A DNA stretch of 64,000 bases, taken from contig JANPKU010000060.1 of assembly GCA_031426215.1 (NCBI GenBank), positions 1 through 64,000 on the forward strand. Reading direction: 5' to 3'. Both the position numbers and the translations under genes were made by a program. Within the stretch, counting starts at the first letter, position 1; each line of letters begins with the position of its first letter. The DNA comes from Sva-07 sp031426215. GTDB lineage: Bacteria; Actinomycetota; Acidimicrobiia; Acidimicrobiales; Ilumatobacteraceae. Under the pieces are notes generated by a model, which was given only the letters and a program-made list of their open reading frames with translations, did no database searches and was not told the DNA's origin. Positions 49,080-58,029 of this stretch are shown in pieces.

Positions 49080-49532
49080 TCAGCTGGAATTCGATACGAC
49101 CGTCACCGGCACCGAAACCTTGCGGCCGATGCGGCACGGCAGATCCTGGCGCAGCCAGCGTGACACCTTCGTGGGCAGCGTCGACACGATGACCTCCTCG
49201 AAACCATGCGCGTCGACGAGGCGCGAAACCGCCGCCGGGGTGTCAGCGTCCATTGACAACTCCCCCGTCGCCGTGGCTCCGAGTCCACTCAGCCACCCGA
49301 GTCCGAACGTCAATTGCTCCTGCGCAGCTCGGCGGTCCTCTTCGATGTCGCGACTGAGGGTTGGCGACATGTCGGGCGCCGACGCCCCGATCGCCACCGC
49401 CGACGCAACGGGATTGGGAACGGGCACGACGAGATGCACCTCACACGGTGCAGTCTTCACGCGTTCGCCGACCAGCGTCGCGAGCTGCGAGCCGCCCAAC
49501 GAGCGGTTTCCGACGATCAGTACCTTGCCCAT
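49080..49532 (-). CDS. Universal-stress-protein-like protein
   Basis: A 150-residue protein with a Usp-like alternating layout: KVLIVGNRSLGGSQL at the N-terminus, central EVHLVVPVPNP, a helical region with many Arg/Glu, and FEEVIVSTLPTKVSRWL near the C-terminus followed by VPVTVV. The G-x2-G-x9-G-S/T nucleotide motif of ATP-binding Usps is not clear. Start ATG 49532 follows a run of six G. The upstream open frame to 49655 only crosses a palindrome and is rejected. Confidence 0.62.
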   Translation of the reverse strand: MGKVLIVGNRSLGGSQLATLVGERVKTAPCEVHLVVPVPNPVASAVAIGASAPDMSPTLSRDIEEDRRAAQEQLTFGLGWLSGLGATATGELSMDADTPAAVSRLVDAHGFEEVIVSTLPTKVSRWLRQDLPCRIGRKVSVPVTVVSNSS

Positions 49533-49598
49533 CTGCCCCCCAGAGTGCGATGCGGTTTTCAGCACTGTACGACACCGGCGCGACATTCGCCCTCCCCG

Positions 49599-49655
49599 GT
49601 GTTCGAGATGTGCCTGGGGACTCGGCGTATGCGGCCCCGAGCACATCTCGAACAC
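49599..49655. repeat. Dispersed palindrome family B, copy 2
   Basis: GTGTTCGAGATGTGC (49599-49613) and GCACATCTCGAACAC (49641-49655) form a perfect 15-bp stem; the loop CTGGGGACTCGGCG... is nearly the same as in copy 1, 36 kb away. It lies 4 bases beyond the stop of the minus-strand LURP-one gene and may be its terminator. Confidence 0.87.
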
Positions 49656-49659
49656 GCGG

Positions 49660-50544
49660 TCAGTTGAACCCGCGGTCGTCCTGTTTCAGTGCGGTGTCGA
49701 CGCTGACAGCCGCGGCCACCACGAGCGAACGCAACGGTTCGGCGAGCTCGCCGTGGATCTGCACCACGTAGTTGTCGGCCGTGGTGAACGCGGTACGCAG
49801 GATGCCCTCGAAGGTCTTCGTGATGCGTCCCACCTCGTGATCGTCGGCGTCCTCGATGCGGAAGTTCCACGCCCTCCAGTTCTCGGCCTTGATCATTCCG
49901 ACCGTCGTTCCGCCGCTCTCCAACGCGAACCGGATCTTGCCGATCGCTTTGCGTTGCACGATGCGCCCGATCTCGTTGTCGTCGGCGTCGGACACAATCA
50001 TCGACGACTTGATGATCTTCTTCGGGCGGGTCAGACGCAGGAGCACTGCCCCCGACGGGTCGGCGATCTCCAACTTGTGCGTCATGAACTGATCGAGGCT
50101 CGACACGAGCCGGGCCGCCTGCTTCAGCGTCGACTGACCGATCTGGTTGACGGTGGCGATCACGTTGCCGTTCTGGTCGTACACGCTGTACTGGTTGTTC
50201 AGTTCGATCAGCTTGGTGGTCTGGTTCACCACGAGCACCGCCTCGTCGAACAGCGATCCGCCGCCACCGCCGGTTCGAGCCTGCACGCCGGTGCCGAAGC
50301 GACCGTCGCCATCGACTTGGCCACGAACCCTGTCCTTTGTGGCGTCGCTCTCGGCGTCACCGACGGTGACGGCCGCTTCGAGTCGGGCCAACAGCGACTT
50401 CTTCGGCACCACGGGATCCTTCGCCGTCACCCCGGCGTCGGAGACGTGGTCTGTCCATTTCGATCCGTCCCAGTAGCGGAGTTCATGACGGCCCTGCGGG
50501 TCGGGATGCCAACCAGCGGGCGCCTCGACGGGTGTGTCACTCAT
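49660..50544 (-). CDS. DUF2510 domain plus LURP-one/scramblase-like domain
   Basis: A 294-residue protein. The N-terminus is a DUF2510 module (GWHPDPQGRHELRYWDGSKW, then TDHV), common in actinobacterial membrane or envelope-associated proteins. After a linker, residues ~95-290 form a LURP-one-related/phospholipid-scramblase-like beta barrel (NNQYSVYDQNGNVIATVNQI; IVSDADDNEIGRIVQRKA; NFRIEDADDHEVGRITKTFE). The hydrophobic C-terminal helix of the family is present (LRSLVVAAAVSVDTAL). Role unknown, perhaps membrane-lipid binding. Confidence 0.78.
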   Translation of the reverse strand: MSDTPVEAPAGWHPDPQGRHELRYWDGSKWTDHVSDAGVTAKDPVVPKKSLLARLEAAVTVGDAESDATKDRVRGQVDGDGRFGTGVQARTGGGGGSLFDEAVLVVNQTTKLIELNNQYSVYDQNGNVIATVNQIGQSTLKQAARLVSSLDQFMTHKLEIADPSGAVLLRLTRPKKIIKSSMIVSDADDNEIGRIVQRKAIGKIRFALESGGTTVGMIKAENWRAWNFRIEDADDHEVGRITKTFEGILRTAFTTADNYVVQIHGELAEPLRSLVVAAAVSVDTALKQDDRGFN

Positions 50545-50606
50545 GGCCGAACCCTAGTTCGCCACCCACTTCGCCCGTGACGGCGCCCGCGTGACACAGT
50601 GACCGC

Positions 50607-51680
50607 ATGTTGCTGAGCACTCTCGACGTAACCGCCGACGCTTTCGAAGCCGCGACCGGCTGGTCGGCCAAGCCCGAGGGGATGTGCAAGGGCGATGCCT
50701 GCGTGCCGGTCCAGAGCGCGGTCGGTCCCGACGGCGTCATCGACGTGGCGGCCGTTGCCGATCGACTCGGCATGGCCCTGCTCGCCGACGACGACGCCGG
50801 CGTCTGGGCGGTCGGCCCCGAGAGCGGTGGGCGAGCACTCACCACCGCCGTCGTGCCCGACATCGTGTTGGCCGATGTCGACGGCAACCCGTTCAACCTG
50901 TCCGCCATGCACGGGCGAAAGGTCTTGTTGGTCGCTTGGGCGTCGTGGTGAGGGTGTTCCGCTGACCTGCCCGTGTGGCAGGCGCTCCACGAAGAACTCG
51001 AACCGCTCGGCCTCAGTGTGGTCACGGTGGCACTCGACCTCGATCCGGAGAAGGCCCGCCCGTGGATCGAGGCGGCGAGCCCGACCCATCCGTCGCTGAT
51101 CGACAGCCACCACCGAGTCGACGAACTGCTCGGGATCTCGAACGTGCCGATGGCGGTGTGGATCGACGAGTCGGGAACACTGGTTCGTCCGGCCGAGGGG
51201 GCGTCCATCCAACCGAGCCCGCTCGCTGCGATGGAGATCACCGACGAGATGCCCCCGCGTCTGCAAGCGGTCCTGCGTGAGTTCAAGCAGATGCCCCAGA
51301 CCGGCGAGGCATATCGTGCGGCGATCGTCGACTGGGCGAACCTCGGCGCCGACAGCCGTTTCGTGATGTCGCCAGACGAAGTGATCGCTGCGTCGCAGCC
51401 ACGCTCGGCCGAGCACAGCCGGGCTGCAGCCTGTTTCGAGCTGGGAATCCACGCCGAATCACGCGGCGACCATCCGGCGGCCATCGCTTGGTGGAAGCAG
51501 GCACACGCACTGTTTCCCGAGAACTGGACCTACAAGCGCCAGGCGTGGACGCTGGAATCCACAGCCGACGGAGCCGTTTCCGACAAGGCTCAAGAGGTGC
51601 AGGACACCTACGGCACCTCGTGGACCGACGAGTTCCTCGCCACCGGCGGAGCGAACTACACGGTGTTTCCGGCACTCTGA
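50607..51680 (+). CDS. Thioredoxin-fold protein with in-frame UGA at the active site (probable selenoprotein)
   Basis: Read through one UGA (codon 115, 50949-50951), this is a 357-residue protein. The N-terminal ~75 residues include GWSAKPEGMCKGDACVP. A TlpA/redoxin-like domain follows: KVLLVAWASW-[UGA]-GCSADLPVWQAL, then LSVVTVALDLDPEKARPWIE and NVPMAVWIDESGTLVRP. A tetratricopeptide-like tail ends it (EHSRAAACFELGIHAESRGD). The UGA sits where WASWC needs its nucleophilic Cys, giving U-G-C. Both sides of the UGA are in the same frame with no other stop. A nonsense mutation or sequencing error is possible but would have to strike exactly this codon. Confidence 0.8.
50952..50990 (+). promoter_or_regulatory. 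Candidate bacterial SECIS element
   Basis: Downstream of the UGA, CCTGCC (50966-50971) and GGCAGG (50977-50982) form a perfect 6-bp stem with the loop CGTGT, whose second base is G. The loop starts 20 bases after the UGA. Bacterial SECIS hairpins sit at about this distance and carry G in the first two loop bases. GTG/CAC outside the stem could extend it loosely. Confidence 0.5.
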
Positions 51681-51732
51681 CGAGTCTCGACATCACCTTC
51701 AACCTGATGGCACAACCGGCGTCAGCTGGGTC

Positions 51733-51738
51733 TATCGT
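51733..51738 (+). promoter_or_regulatory. -10 element for a leaderless L,D-transpeptidase transcript
   Basis: TATCGT, six bases before ATG 51745; identical in sequence and spacing to the element at 9870-9875 on the other strand. Confidence 0.45.
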
Positions 51739-51744
51739 TGTCGG

Positions 51745-53706
51745 ATGCGTTCACGGTCGTTTCTCGCTGTCCTCGCTGCGTTGGGCAGCATCGTCGGAGC
51801 AACGCTCGTCACGGCGGTCGTTGCCCCCGTTGCCTCCGTCGATGCGGCAGGACCCACCAGTTCGTATGTCCCCATGGCGACGTCGCTGCGACTCCTCGAC
51901 ACGCGACAGTTGTCACCGGTCGCTGGCGGCGCCACGATTTCCATTCCGATCACCGGCGCAGCTCCGCTGCCGGCAACCGGTTCCGTCACCGCGGCGGTCC
52001 TGAACCTCACGGTGACTCCGCCGTCGGCCCCCGGCTTCTGGACGGTCTGGCCACACACGAGTCCGCGACCCGAGGCATCGAACCTGAACGTCGACGAACT
52101 GCAGTTCCTCTCCGGCAGCGTCACTCCCAACCTGGTCACCGTGCCGGTGGGGGCTGACGGTGTGGTTGACGTTTACAGCAGCGCCGGCGGCAACGTCATC
52201 GTCGACCTGCTCGGCTACTACACCCCCGCCACTTCCGCTACCGCTGGCCGCTTCGAACCATTGCCGGCTCCCACCCGAGTGCTCGACACCCGTGGGGCCG
52301 CCACCTTCGCGCCGAACGAAACCCGGGCGTTCACCGTGCCAGGCGCGGCCGGTGCCAGCGCCGTCGCCGTGAACCTCACGGCGGTCACCAACACCCCCGG
52401 CTTCTGGCAGGTGTCCGCCCAGGGCAGCCCCGTGCCCGAGACCTCGAACCTCAACTCGCCTGCCGGCCGCTCGGCGGCCATTGCGAACCAGGCGATCGTC
52501 AGCGTCGACGCCAACGGGGCGATCTCGATCTATTCACAGAGCGGCGGAGATCTGATCATCGACCTCGTCGGTACGTACACGGGTGCTGGGGCGCCTGAGG
52601 CGTCGACCGGATTGTTCGTTCCGATGACCTCGCCGACGCGCATCGTCGACACCCGCATTGCCGGGCTGAACCCACTCGGGGGCACCAAGCGGCCGTCGAT
52701 CAACAACAGCTTCGAGGTGCCGGTGGCGAGCAACCCGGCGATCGGTCGCGCTGACGTGTCGGCCGTCGTCCTCAATGCAACGACCGTCGATGCGCTCACC
52801 ATCGGCTTCATCACCGTCAGCACCGCAGGCGCGAGCGATCCGAAGGTGGCCCCCACCACGTCCACCATGAACGTCGTGCGACCGTCGCAGATGCTGGCCA
52901 ACCACGCCATCGTTCCGGTGTCGGCCCGCGGGTTCTCGATGTTCACCCAAACCGGTGGTCACCTCCTCGCCGACCTCGCCGGTTACTTCGTGGGAAGTCC
53001 GTCACCGGCGCCGTTCGCAGCGCGCACCAACCCGACGGTGCCGACGTGTGCCACCCAGACCGTCGGCGAGCCGGTCGCCGCCGTCGGCCCGATCATCAAC
53101 GGATCATCTCGAGCTGCGGTCGCCAACCTGCAGAACCGACTGCTGGCGCTCGGCTTCTGGAACGCCGGTCCGGACGGCGCATACGGTCTCAGCACCGTCC
53201 AGTCGGTGATGGCATTCCAGAAGTGGAAGGGCCTCCCGTCCACCACCGTCGTCGACTTGGCCACCGCCATCGCGTTGAACACCGAGTTCTGCCGACCCGC
53301 AGCTGGCCGCACCGGCGACCTGCTCGAGGTCGACAAGACCAAGCAGATTGCCTTCGTGGTGCGCGGCGGCAAGGTACAGCACGTCTTCAACGTCTCGACC
53401 GGCAACGGCGAGTCCTACGACGAAGAAGACCAGAAGAGTGCCGGGGGCAGGGCGATCGGTATCGCCCTCACGCCGACTGGCACGTTCAGCACCTACCGCG
53501 AACACGACGTCGCCCGGTACGAGGGCACACTCGGAACGCTCTATCGGCCGAAGTTCGTCGTCGGCGGCATCGCCGTGCACGGCGCCCCCCGCGTGCCGAA
53601 CTATCCGGCTTCCCACGGGTGCATCCGGGTCGCCAACCCGGCGATGGACTTCATCTGGAGCCAAAACCTGCTCCCGTTGCGTTCCACCGTGTGGATCCAC
53701 GACTGA
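51745..53706 (+). CDS. Secreted L,D-transpeptidase with three surface repeats and a peptidoglycan-binding domain
   Basis: A 653-residue exported protein. A signal peptide (about 1-34) is followed by three ~120-130-residue beta-rich repeats beginning near 42, 171 and 291, each opening F/YVPM or FEPL...R(L/V/I)(L/V)DTR and ending D-L-x-G-Y/T-Y/F. Then come a PG_binding_1-type domain (about 445-505; VANLQNRLLALGFWNAGPDG) and a YkuD domain with HGAPRVPNYPASHGCIRV, catalytic Cys near 626. It probably makes 3-3 cross-links or attaches itself to the wall. The repeats resemble those on other actinobacterial surface proteins. Confidence 0.87.
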   Translation: MRSRSFLAVLAALGSIVGATLVTAVVAPVASVDAAGPTSSYVPMATSLRLLDTRQLSPVAGGATISIPITGAAPLPATGSVTAAVLNLTVTPPSAPGFWTVWPHTSPRPEASNLNVDELQFLSGSVTPNLVTVPVGADGVVDVYSSAGGNVIVDLLGYYTPATSATAGRFEPLPAPTRVLDTRGAATFAPNETRAFTVPGAAGASAVAVNLTAVTNTPGFWQVSAQGSPVPETSNLNSPAGRSAAIANQAIVSVDANGAISIYSQSGGDLIIDLVGTYTGAGAPEASTGLFVPMTSPTRIVDTRIAGLNPLGGTKRPSINNSFEVPVASNPAIGRADVSAVVLNATTVDALTIGFITVSTAGASDPKVAPTTSTMNVVRPSQMLANHAIVPVSARGFSMFTQTGGHLLADLAGYFVGSPSPAPFAARTNPTVPTCATQTVGEPVAAVGPIINGSSRAAVANLQNRLLALGFWNAGPDGAYGLSTVQSVMAFQKWKGLPSTTVVDLATAIALNTEFCRPAAGRTGDLLEVDKTKQIAFVVRGGKVQHVFNVSTGNGESYDEEDQKSAGGRAIGIALTPTGTFSTYREHDVARYEGTLGTLYRPKFVVGGIAVHGAPRVPNYPASHGCIRVANPAMDFIWSQNLLPLRSTVWIHD

Positions 53707-53734
53707 CCGCGGCCGGGTCCCGGCGTAGCCGTCG

Positions 53735-54589
53735 TCACAACCCGTTGAGCGGGCCTCGCGGGTACACACCAGCCGGCTCGAGGTCGTCGTCCCATCCCGG
53801 CGGGCAACGATCGGGCGCGATGTCGGCGAGCGGAACCAGCACGAAACGACGCTCCGCGAACCGGGGATGCGGAATCACCAGCTCGTCGCTGCGGATCTCC
53901 ACATCGTCGTACAAGACGATGTCGACATCGAGCGTGCGCGGCCCCCAGTGCACCACCCGCTGACGCATCGCTTCGGCCTCCAGACGCTGACATCGCCGCA
54001 ACAATGCGAACGGATCGAGCAGCGTCTCGATCTCCACCACCATGTTCAAGAACGCACCCTGGCCGTCCGGGCCACCGATCGGGTCGGTCTCGAACACCTG
54101 TGACTCGGCAACGACACGAGACAACCCGCGAACTGCCGCACGTAGGTACGACCCGCGATCGCCGAGGTTGGACCCTAAGGCGATGAATGCCCGACGCGAC
54201 CTCGGCTCTACGACGTCGCGTTCGAGGATCGTCCGGCGGATCCGTACCGCTGTCGACACCACGTCGACCGGCACCGGTGGGCGCAGCTTGGTGATCGACA
54301 CCTCGACCGTCTCCACCCTCGAGAACCCCAGCACCTCGTCGGCGATGCGCGTCGCCAGACGCTCGAGCAGGATGTCCTTCGACTCGGCGACCAACGCGAC
54401 CACACGTTCCGCGACCATCCCGTAGTTCACCGTGTCGCCGAGTTCGTCGGACTGGCCAGCATCGTGCAGGTCAGCCTCGATCGCGAGATCGATCCGTAAG
54501 GGCTGAGTCGCTTCGCGCTCGTGTGCGAGTGCACCAACGAGCGCCATCACCCGCAGATCCGAGATCACGATCTGGTCGTTCGTCGCCAT
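53735..54589 (-). CDS. FolB-FolK fusion: dihydroneopterin aldolase and HPPK
   Basis: A 284-residue bifunctional folate enzyme. Residues ~5-118 are dihydroneopterin aldolase (ISDLRVMALVGALAHEREA; VNYGMVAERV; ILLERLATRIADEVL). Residues ~130-284 are 6-hydroxymethyl-dihydropterin pyrophosphokinase (RAFIALGSNLGDRGSYL; DPIGGPDGQGAFLNMVVEIE; VVHWGPRTLDVDIVLYDD; IPHPRFAERRFVLVPL). Fusion is common in actinobacteria. ATG 54589 has a G-rich ribosome-binding site; GTG 54610 would add seven residues. It is divergent from the transglutaminase cluster. Confidence 0.93.
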   Translation of the reverse strand: MATNDQIVISDLRVMALVGALAHEREATQPLRIDLAIEADLHDAGQSDELGDTVNYGMVAERVVALVAESKDILLERLATRIADEVLGFSRVETVEVSITKLRPPVPVDVVSTAVRIRRTILERDVVEPRSRRAFIALGSNLGDRGSYLRAAVRGLSRVVAESQVFETDPIGGPDGQGAFLNMVVEIETLLDPFALLRRCQRLEAEAMRQRVVHWGPRTLDVDIVLYDDVEIRSDELVIPHPRFAERRFVLVPLADIAPDRCPPGWDDDLEPAGVYPRGPLNGL

Positions 54590-54734
54590 GTTCCCCCCGT
54601 TGCTGGACACCGTCGCCCATCGTACGGAGTCATCCGCGCTGAGCCGAAGCGTGCCCGAGTATCATCGCCCGGGAATACCGAGACATTCGGACATTCACCG
54701 ACCCATTCACCGACCGAACCCACAGGACGTGCTG

Positions 54735-57700
54735 ATGGGCATTCATATCGGCATCGAGCACCGCACGACGTACCGCTTCGATCGAGCCGTCCAAGTCCAC
54801 CCGCACGTCGTGAGGCTCCGGCCCGCCCCGCATTGCCGCACGCCGATCCTGGCCTACAGCCTTCGCGTGTCGCCGAGCGATCATTTCCTCAACTGGCAAC
54901 AGGATCCCTTCGGCAACTTCATGGCCCGTTTGGTGTTTCCCGAACCCGCCAGGGTGCTCGACATCACCGTCGACCTGATTGCCGACCTCACGGTGATCAA
55001 CCCGTTCGACTTCTTCGTGGAGGAATCGGCCAAGTCGTTTCCGTTCGCCTACGAGCCGCAGTTGGCCAAGGATCTCGAGCCGTATCTGCAACCCGATGGC
55101 CCAGTGGGGCCCGGATTGCACACATGGCTGTCCGGCGTCCGGGCACCCGAGGCGGGCACCCCGATCGCCGACTTCCTCGTCGAACTGAACCGGCGCCTCT
55201 ACAACGACATCGACTATTCCATCCGGATGGATCCCGGTGTGCAGACACCCGAGGACACGCTGGCACGCGGAGTCGGGTCCTGCCGCGACACTGGCTGGCT
55301 GCTCGTCGATGCGCTTCGCCGACTCGGGCTCGCCGCACGGTTCGTCTCGGGTTACCTGGTGCAGTTGACGTCCGATCGACCGTCGCTGAGCGGTGCTGAC
55401 GGACCAGCAGCCGACTTCACCGACCTGCACGCATGGGCGGAAGTCTTCATTCCGGGTGCCGGCTGGATCGGTCTCGACCCGACGTCGGGTCTGTTCGCAG
55501 GCGAAGGCCACATTCCGCTTGCCTGCACGCCGCACCCCACGACCGCCGCGCCGATATCCGGTCGCACCGGTTACACCGAGGTCGAGTTCGACTTCTCCAA
55601 CGTGGTCCACCGTGTCCGTGAGGATCCCAGGGTCACGCTGCCGTACACGCCCCAACAGTGGGCACGCATCGACGAACTCGGCGCGTCGGTCGACCAACGC
55701 CTCGCAGCGGGTGACGTGCGCCTCACGATGGGCGGGGAGCCGACCTTCGTGTCGATCGACGACATGGAGGGCGCCGAGTGGAACACCGCGGCTGACGGTG
55801 ACGCCAAGCGCCTGCTGGCCCACGAATTGGCTGTGCGGATGCACGACCGGTTCGCCAACGGCGGATTGATGCAGCACGGCCAAGGCAAGTGGTATCCGGG
55901 CGAGGCGCTCCCCCGCTGGCAGCTCGCCATCGTGTGGCGCAACGATGGCGAGCCGCTGTGGACGAGAAGCGATCTGCTCGCCGAGCCGTCGAGACCCGGC
56001 ACTGCGGGAATCGACGATGCCCGACGCTTCGCAGACGGGATCGCCACTCGCTTCGGGCTCGCCTCCGACCGCGTCATCGAAGCATTCGAGGATCCGATCG
56101 ACTTGGTGTGGCGTGAAGCCCGACTCCCCAGCGGAGACCCTCCGGCCGTCGACGTCGACCCTGCCGACGTCGGCCAGATCGACGAACCCGACGCCCGAAT
56201 CAGACTGGTCGAGCGTCTCCGGGGACCCGTGACCGACCCGACCGGATTCGTCATCCCACTGCATCCGGCGCCCGACGGCAATGGATGGCGAACCACGTCC
56301 TGGAACATGCGGCGCGGTCGTCTGTACCTGATCGCCGGCGACTCACCGCTCGGGCATCGACTCCCACTCGACTCGTTGACATGGTCGCCCTTCCCGCTCG
56401 ACTTCGAACGCTCGCCGTTCGAAACGCGTGACGCGCTCCCTGCGCCGGGCACCATGCCGACACCCGCTGCGATCGTCGATCGCCACGAGGCCGCACCGAC
56501 CGCGATCGCCGTCGAACTCCGCGACGGCCACGTCAGCGTGTTCCTCCCGCCGCTCGAGATTGCCGACCATGCCGTCGAGCTGTTGAGCGTGGTCGAGTCG
56601 GTTGCCGTGGAGCTCGAATGTGCGGTCGTGATCGAGGGGTACGCGCTCCCACGTGACTCGCGGCTCACCACGTTGATCATCACACCAGACCCCGGCGTGA
56701 TCGAGGTCAACGTGCAACCCAGCGCGTCGTGGCCGGAACTGCGCCACCTCATCGAGACGCTGTACGAAGAGGCCAGACTCACGCGGTTGGGCACCGAGAA
56801 GTTCACGCTCGACGGAAGCCACACGGGAACGGGCGGCGGCAACCACGTCACGCTCGGTGGCGCCACCCCGGCCGACAGTCCCATGCTGCGCCGGCCCGAC
56901 CTGTTGCAGAGCATGGTGACGTTCTGGCAGCACCACCCGGCGATGTCCTACCTGTTCTCGGGCCAGTTCATCGGACCGACCAGCCAGGCGCCTCGCGTCG
57001 ACGAGGGTCGCATCGACACCGTCTACGAACTCGAGATCGCGTTCAGCGAACTCGAGCGGCAGGGCGACGACACGTCGCCGTGGATGGTCGACCGCCTGTT
57101 GCGACATCTCCTCGTCGACCTCACGGGCAACACCCACCGTTCCGAGTTCTGCATCGACAAACTCTTCAGTCCCGACAGCGAACGCGGTCGGTTGGGCATT
57201 GTCGAACTCCGTGCGTTCGAGATGCCACCGCACCCACAGATGGCACTCGTGCAGTCACTGCTCGTACGTGCACTCGTCGCCAGGTTCTGGGACGACCCGT
57301 ACTCGGGACGGCTCGTGCGCTGGGGGACGGATCTCTATGACCGCTACCTCCTGCCGTGGTACGTGCGCTCCGACATCCACGACGTCGTCGCCGACCTCCG
57401 TCGTCACGACATCGATTTCGACATCGCCTGGCTCGAACCGTTCCTCGAGTTCCGCTTCCCCCTCATCGGCGAAGTCGGGTTGGACGACGTTCGACTGGAA
57501 CTGCGAGGCGCGATCGAACCGTGGCACGTGCTCGGCGAAGAGGTCTCCGGCTCGGGGACCGCGCGGTACGTCGACTCCTCGGTCGAACGGCTGCAAGTGC
57601 TCGTGGAAGGCTTCAACGAAACCCGTCACATCCTGACCTGCAATGGGGTGCCGGTCCCACTGCACACCACCAGCACGCCCGGCACCGGCGTGGCCGGTGT

Positions 57701-58022
57701 CCGCTTCAAGGCGTGGGCACCGTGGTCGGCGTTACACCCGACGATCGATGCACACGGTCCACTTGTCTTCGACCTGATCGATCGCTGGAGTTCGAAGTCC
57801 ATCGGCGGCTGCACCTACGAGGTCTCGCACCCAGGCGGACGCTCGTACGACACGTTCCCGGTGAATGCCGCAGAAGCCGAAGCACGCCGGTGCAGCAGAT
57901 TCTTCAAACACGGTCACACTCCCGGAGCCGCCGACGTCGCCGAACTCGACCGGCTCGCCGCAACGGTCCAACGCGAGTACGCCCGAACCCTCGACCTTCG
58001 CCGCCACACGACGAACCGCTGA
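54735..58022 (+). CDS. Transglutaminase-like domain fused to DUF2126
   Basis: A 1095-residue protein heading the cluster. The N-terminal ~290 residues are a bacterial transglutaminase-like protein: IEHRTTYRFDRAVQVHPH, GSCRDTGWLLVDALRRLG (catalytic Cys near 182), FTDLHAWAEVFIPGAGWIGL then DP (His, Asp). From about 329 the DUF2126 region follows (RLTMGGEPTFVSID; ALPRWQLAIVWRNDGEP; GTGGGNHVTLGG; NTHRSEFCIDKLFSPDS; EMPPHPQMALVQSLLVRAL). The family always travels with circularly permuted ATP-grasp and alpha-E proteins, as here. AGGA precedes ATG 54735. Substrate unknown. Confidence 0.9.
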   Translation: MGIHIGIEHRTTYRFDRAVQVHPHVVRLRPAPHCRTPILAYSLRVSPSDHFLNWQQDPFGNFMARLVFPEPARVLDITVDLIADLTVINPFDFFVEESAKSFPFAYEPQLAKDLEPYLQPDGPVGPGLHTWLSGVRAPEAGTPIADFLVELNRRLYNDIDYSIRMDPGVQTPEDTLARGVGSCRDTGWLLVDALRRLGLAARFVSGYLVQLTSDRPSLSGADGPAADFTDLHAWAEVFIPGAGWIGLDPTSGLFAGEGHIPLACTPHPTTAAPISGRTGYTEVEFDFSNVVHRVREDPRVTLPYTPQQWARIDELGASVDQRLAAGDVRLTMGGEPTFVSIDDMEGAEWNTAADGDAKRLLAHELAVRMHDRFANGGLMQHGQGKWYPGEALPRWQLAIVWRNDGEPLWTRSDLLAEPSRPGTAGIDDARRFADGIATRFGLASDRVIEAFEDPIDLVWREARLPSGDPPAVDVDPADVGQIDEPDARIRLVERLRGPVTDPTGFVIPLHPAPDGNGWRTTSWNMRRGRLYLIAGDSPLGHRLPLDSLTWSPFPLDFERSPFETRDALPAPGTMPTPAAIVDRHEAAPTAIAVELRDGHVSVFLPPLEIADHAVELLSVVESVAVELECAVVIEGYALPRDSRLTTLIITPDPGVIEVNVQPSASWPELRHLIETLYEEARLTRLGTEKFTLDGSHTGTGGGNHVTLGGATPADSPMLRRPDLLQSMVTFWQHHPAMSYLFSGQFIGPTSQAPRVDEGRIDTVYELEIAFSELERQGDDTSPWMVDRLLRHLLVDLTGNTHRSEFCIDKLFSPDSERGRLGIVELRAFEMPPHPQMALVQSLLVRALVARFWDDPYSGRLVRWGTDLYDRYLLPWYVRSDIHDVVADLRRHDIDFDIAWLEPFLEFRFPLIGEVGLDDVRLELRGAIEPWHVLGEEVSGSGTARYVDSSVERLQVLVEGFNETRHILTCNGVPVPLHTTSTPGTGVAGVRFKAWAPWSALHPTIDAHGPLVFDLIDRWSSKSIGGCTYEVSHPGGRSYDTFPVNAAEAEARRCSRFFKHGHTPGAADVAELDRLAATVQREYARTLDLRRHTTNR

Positions 58023-58029
58023 CCATCTT

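Noticed and set aside
50607..50951. Reading the 114-residue product ending at the UGA as a complete gene
   Set aside because: It would stop in the middle of the thioredoxin active-site motif, and the remaining domain continues in the same frame without a credible ribosome-binding site at the GTG 50973.
53712..53724. GCCGGG-T-CCCGGC as a terminator between 53706 and 53735
   Set aside because: Only a short GC palindrome whose stem must open to give a usable loop; too weak to call.
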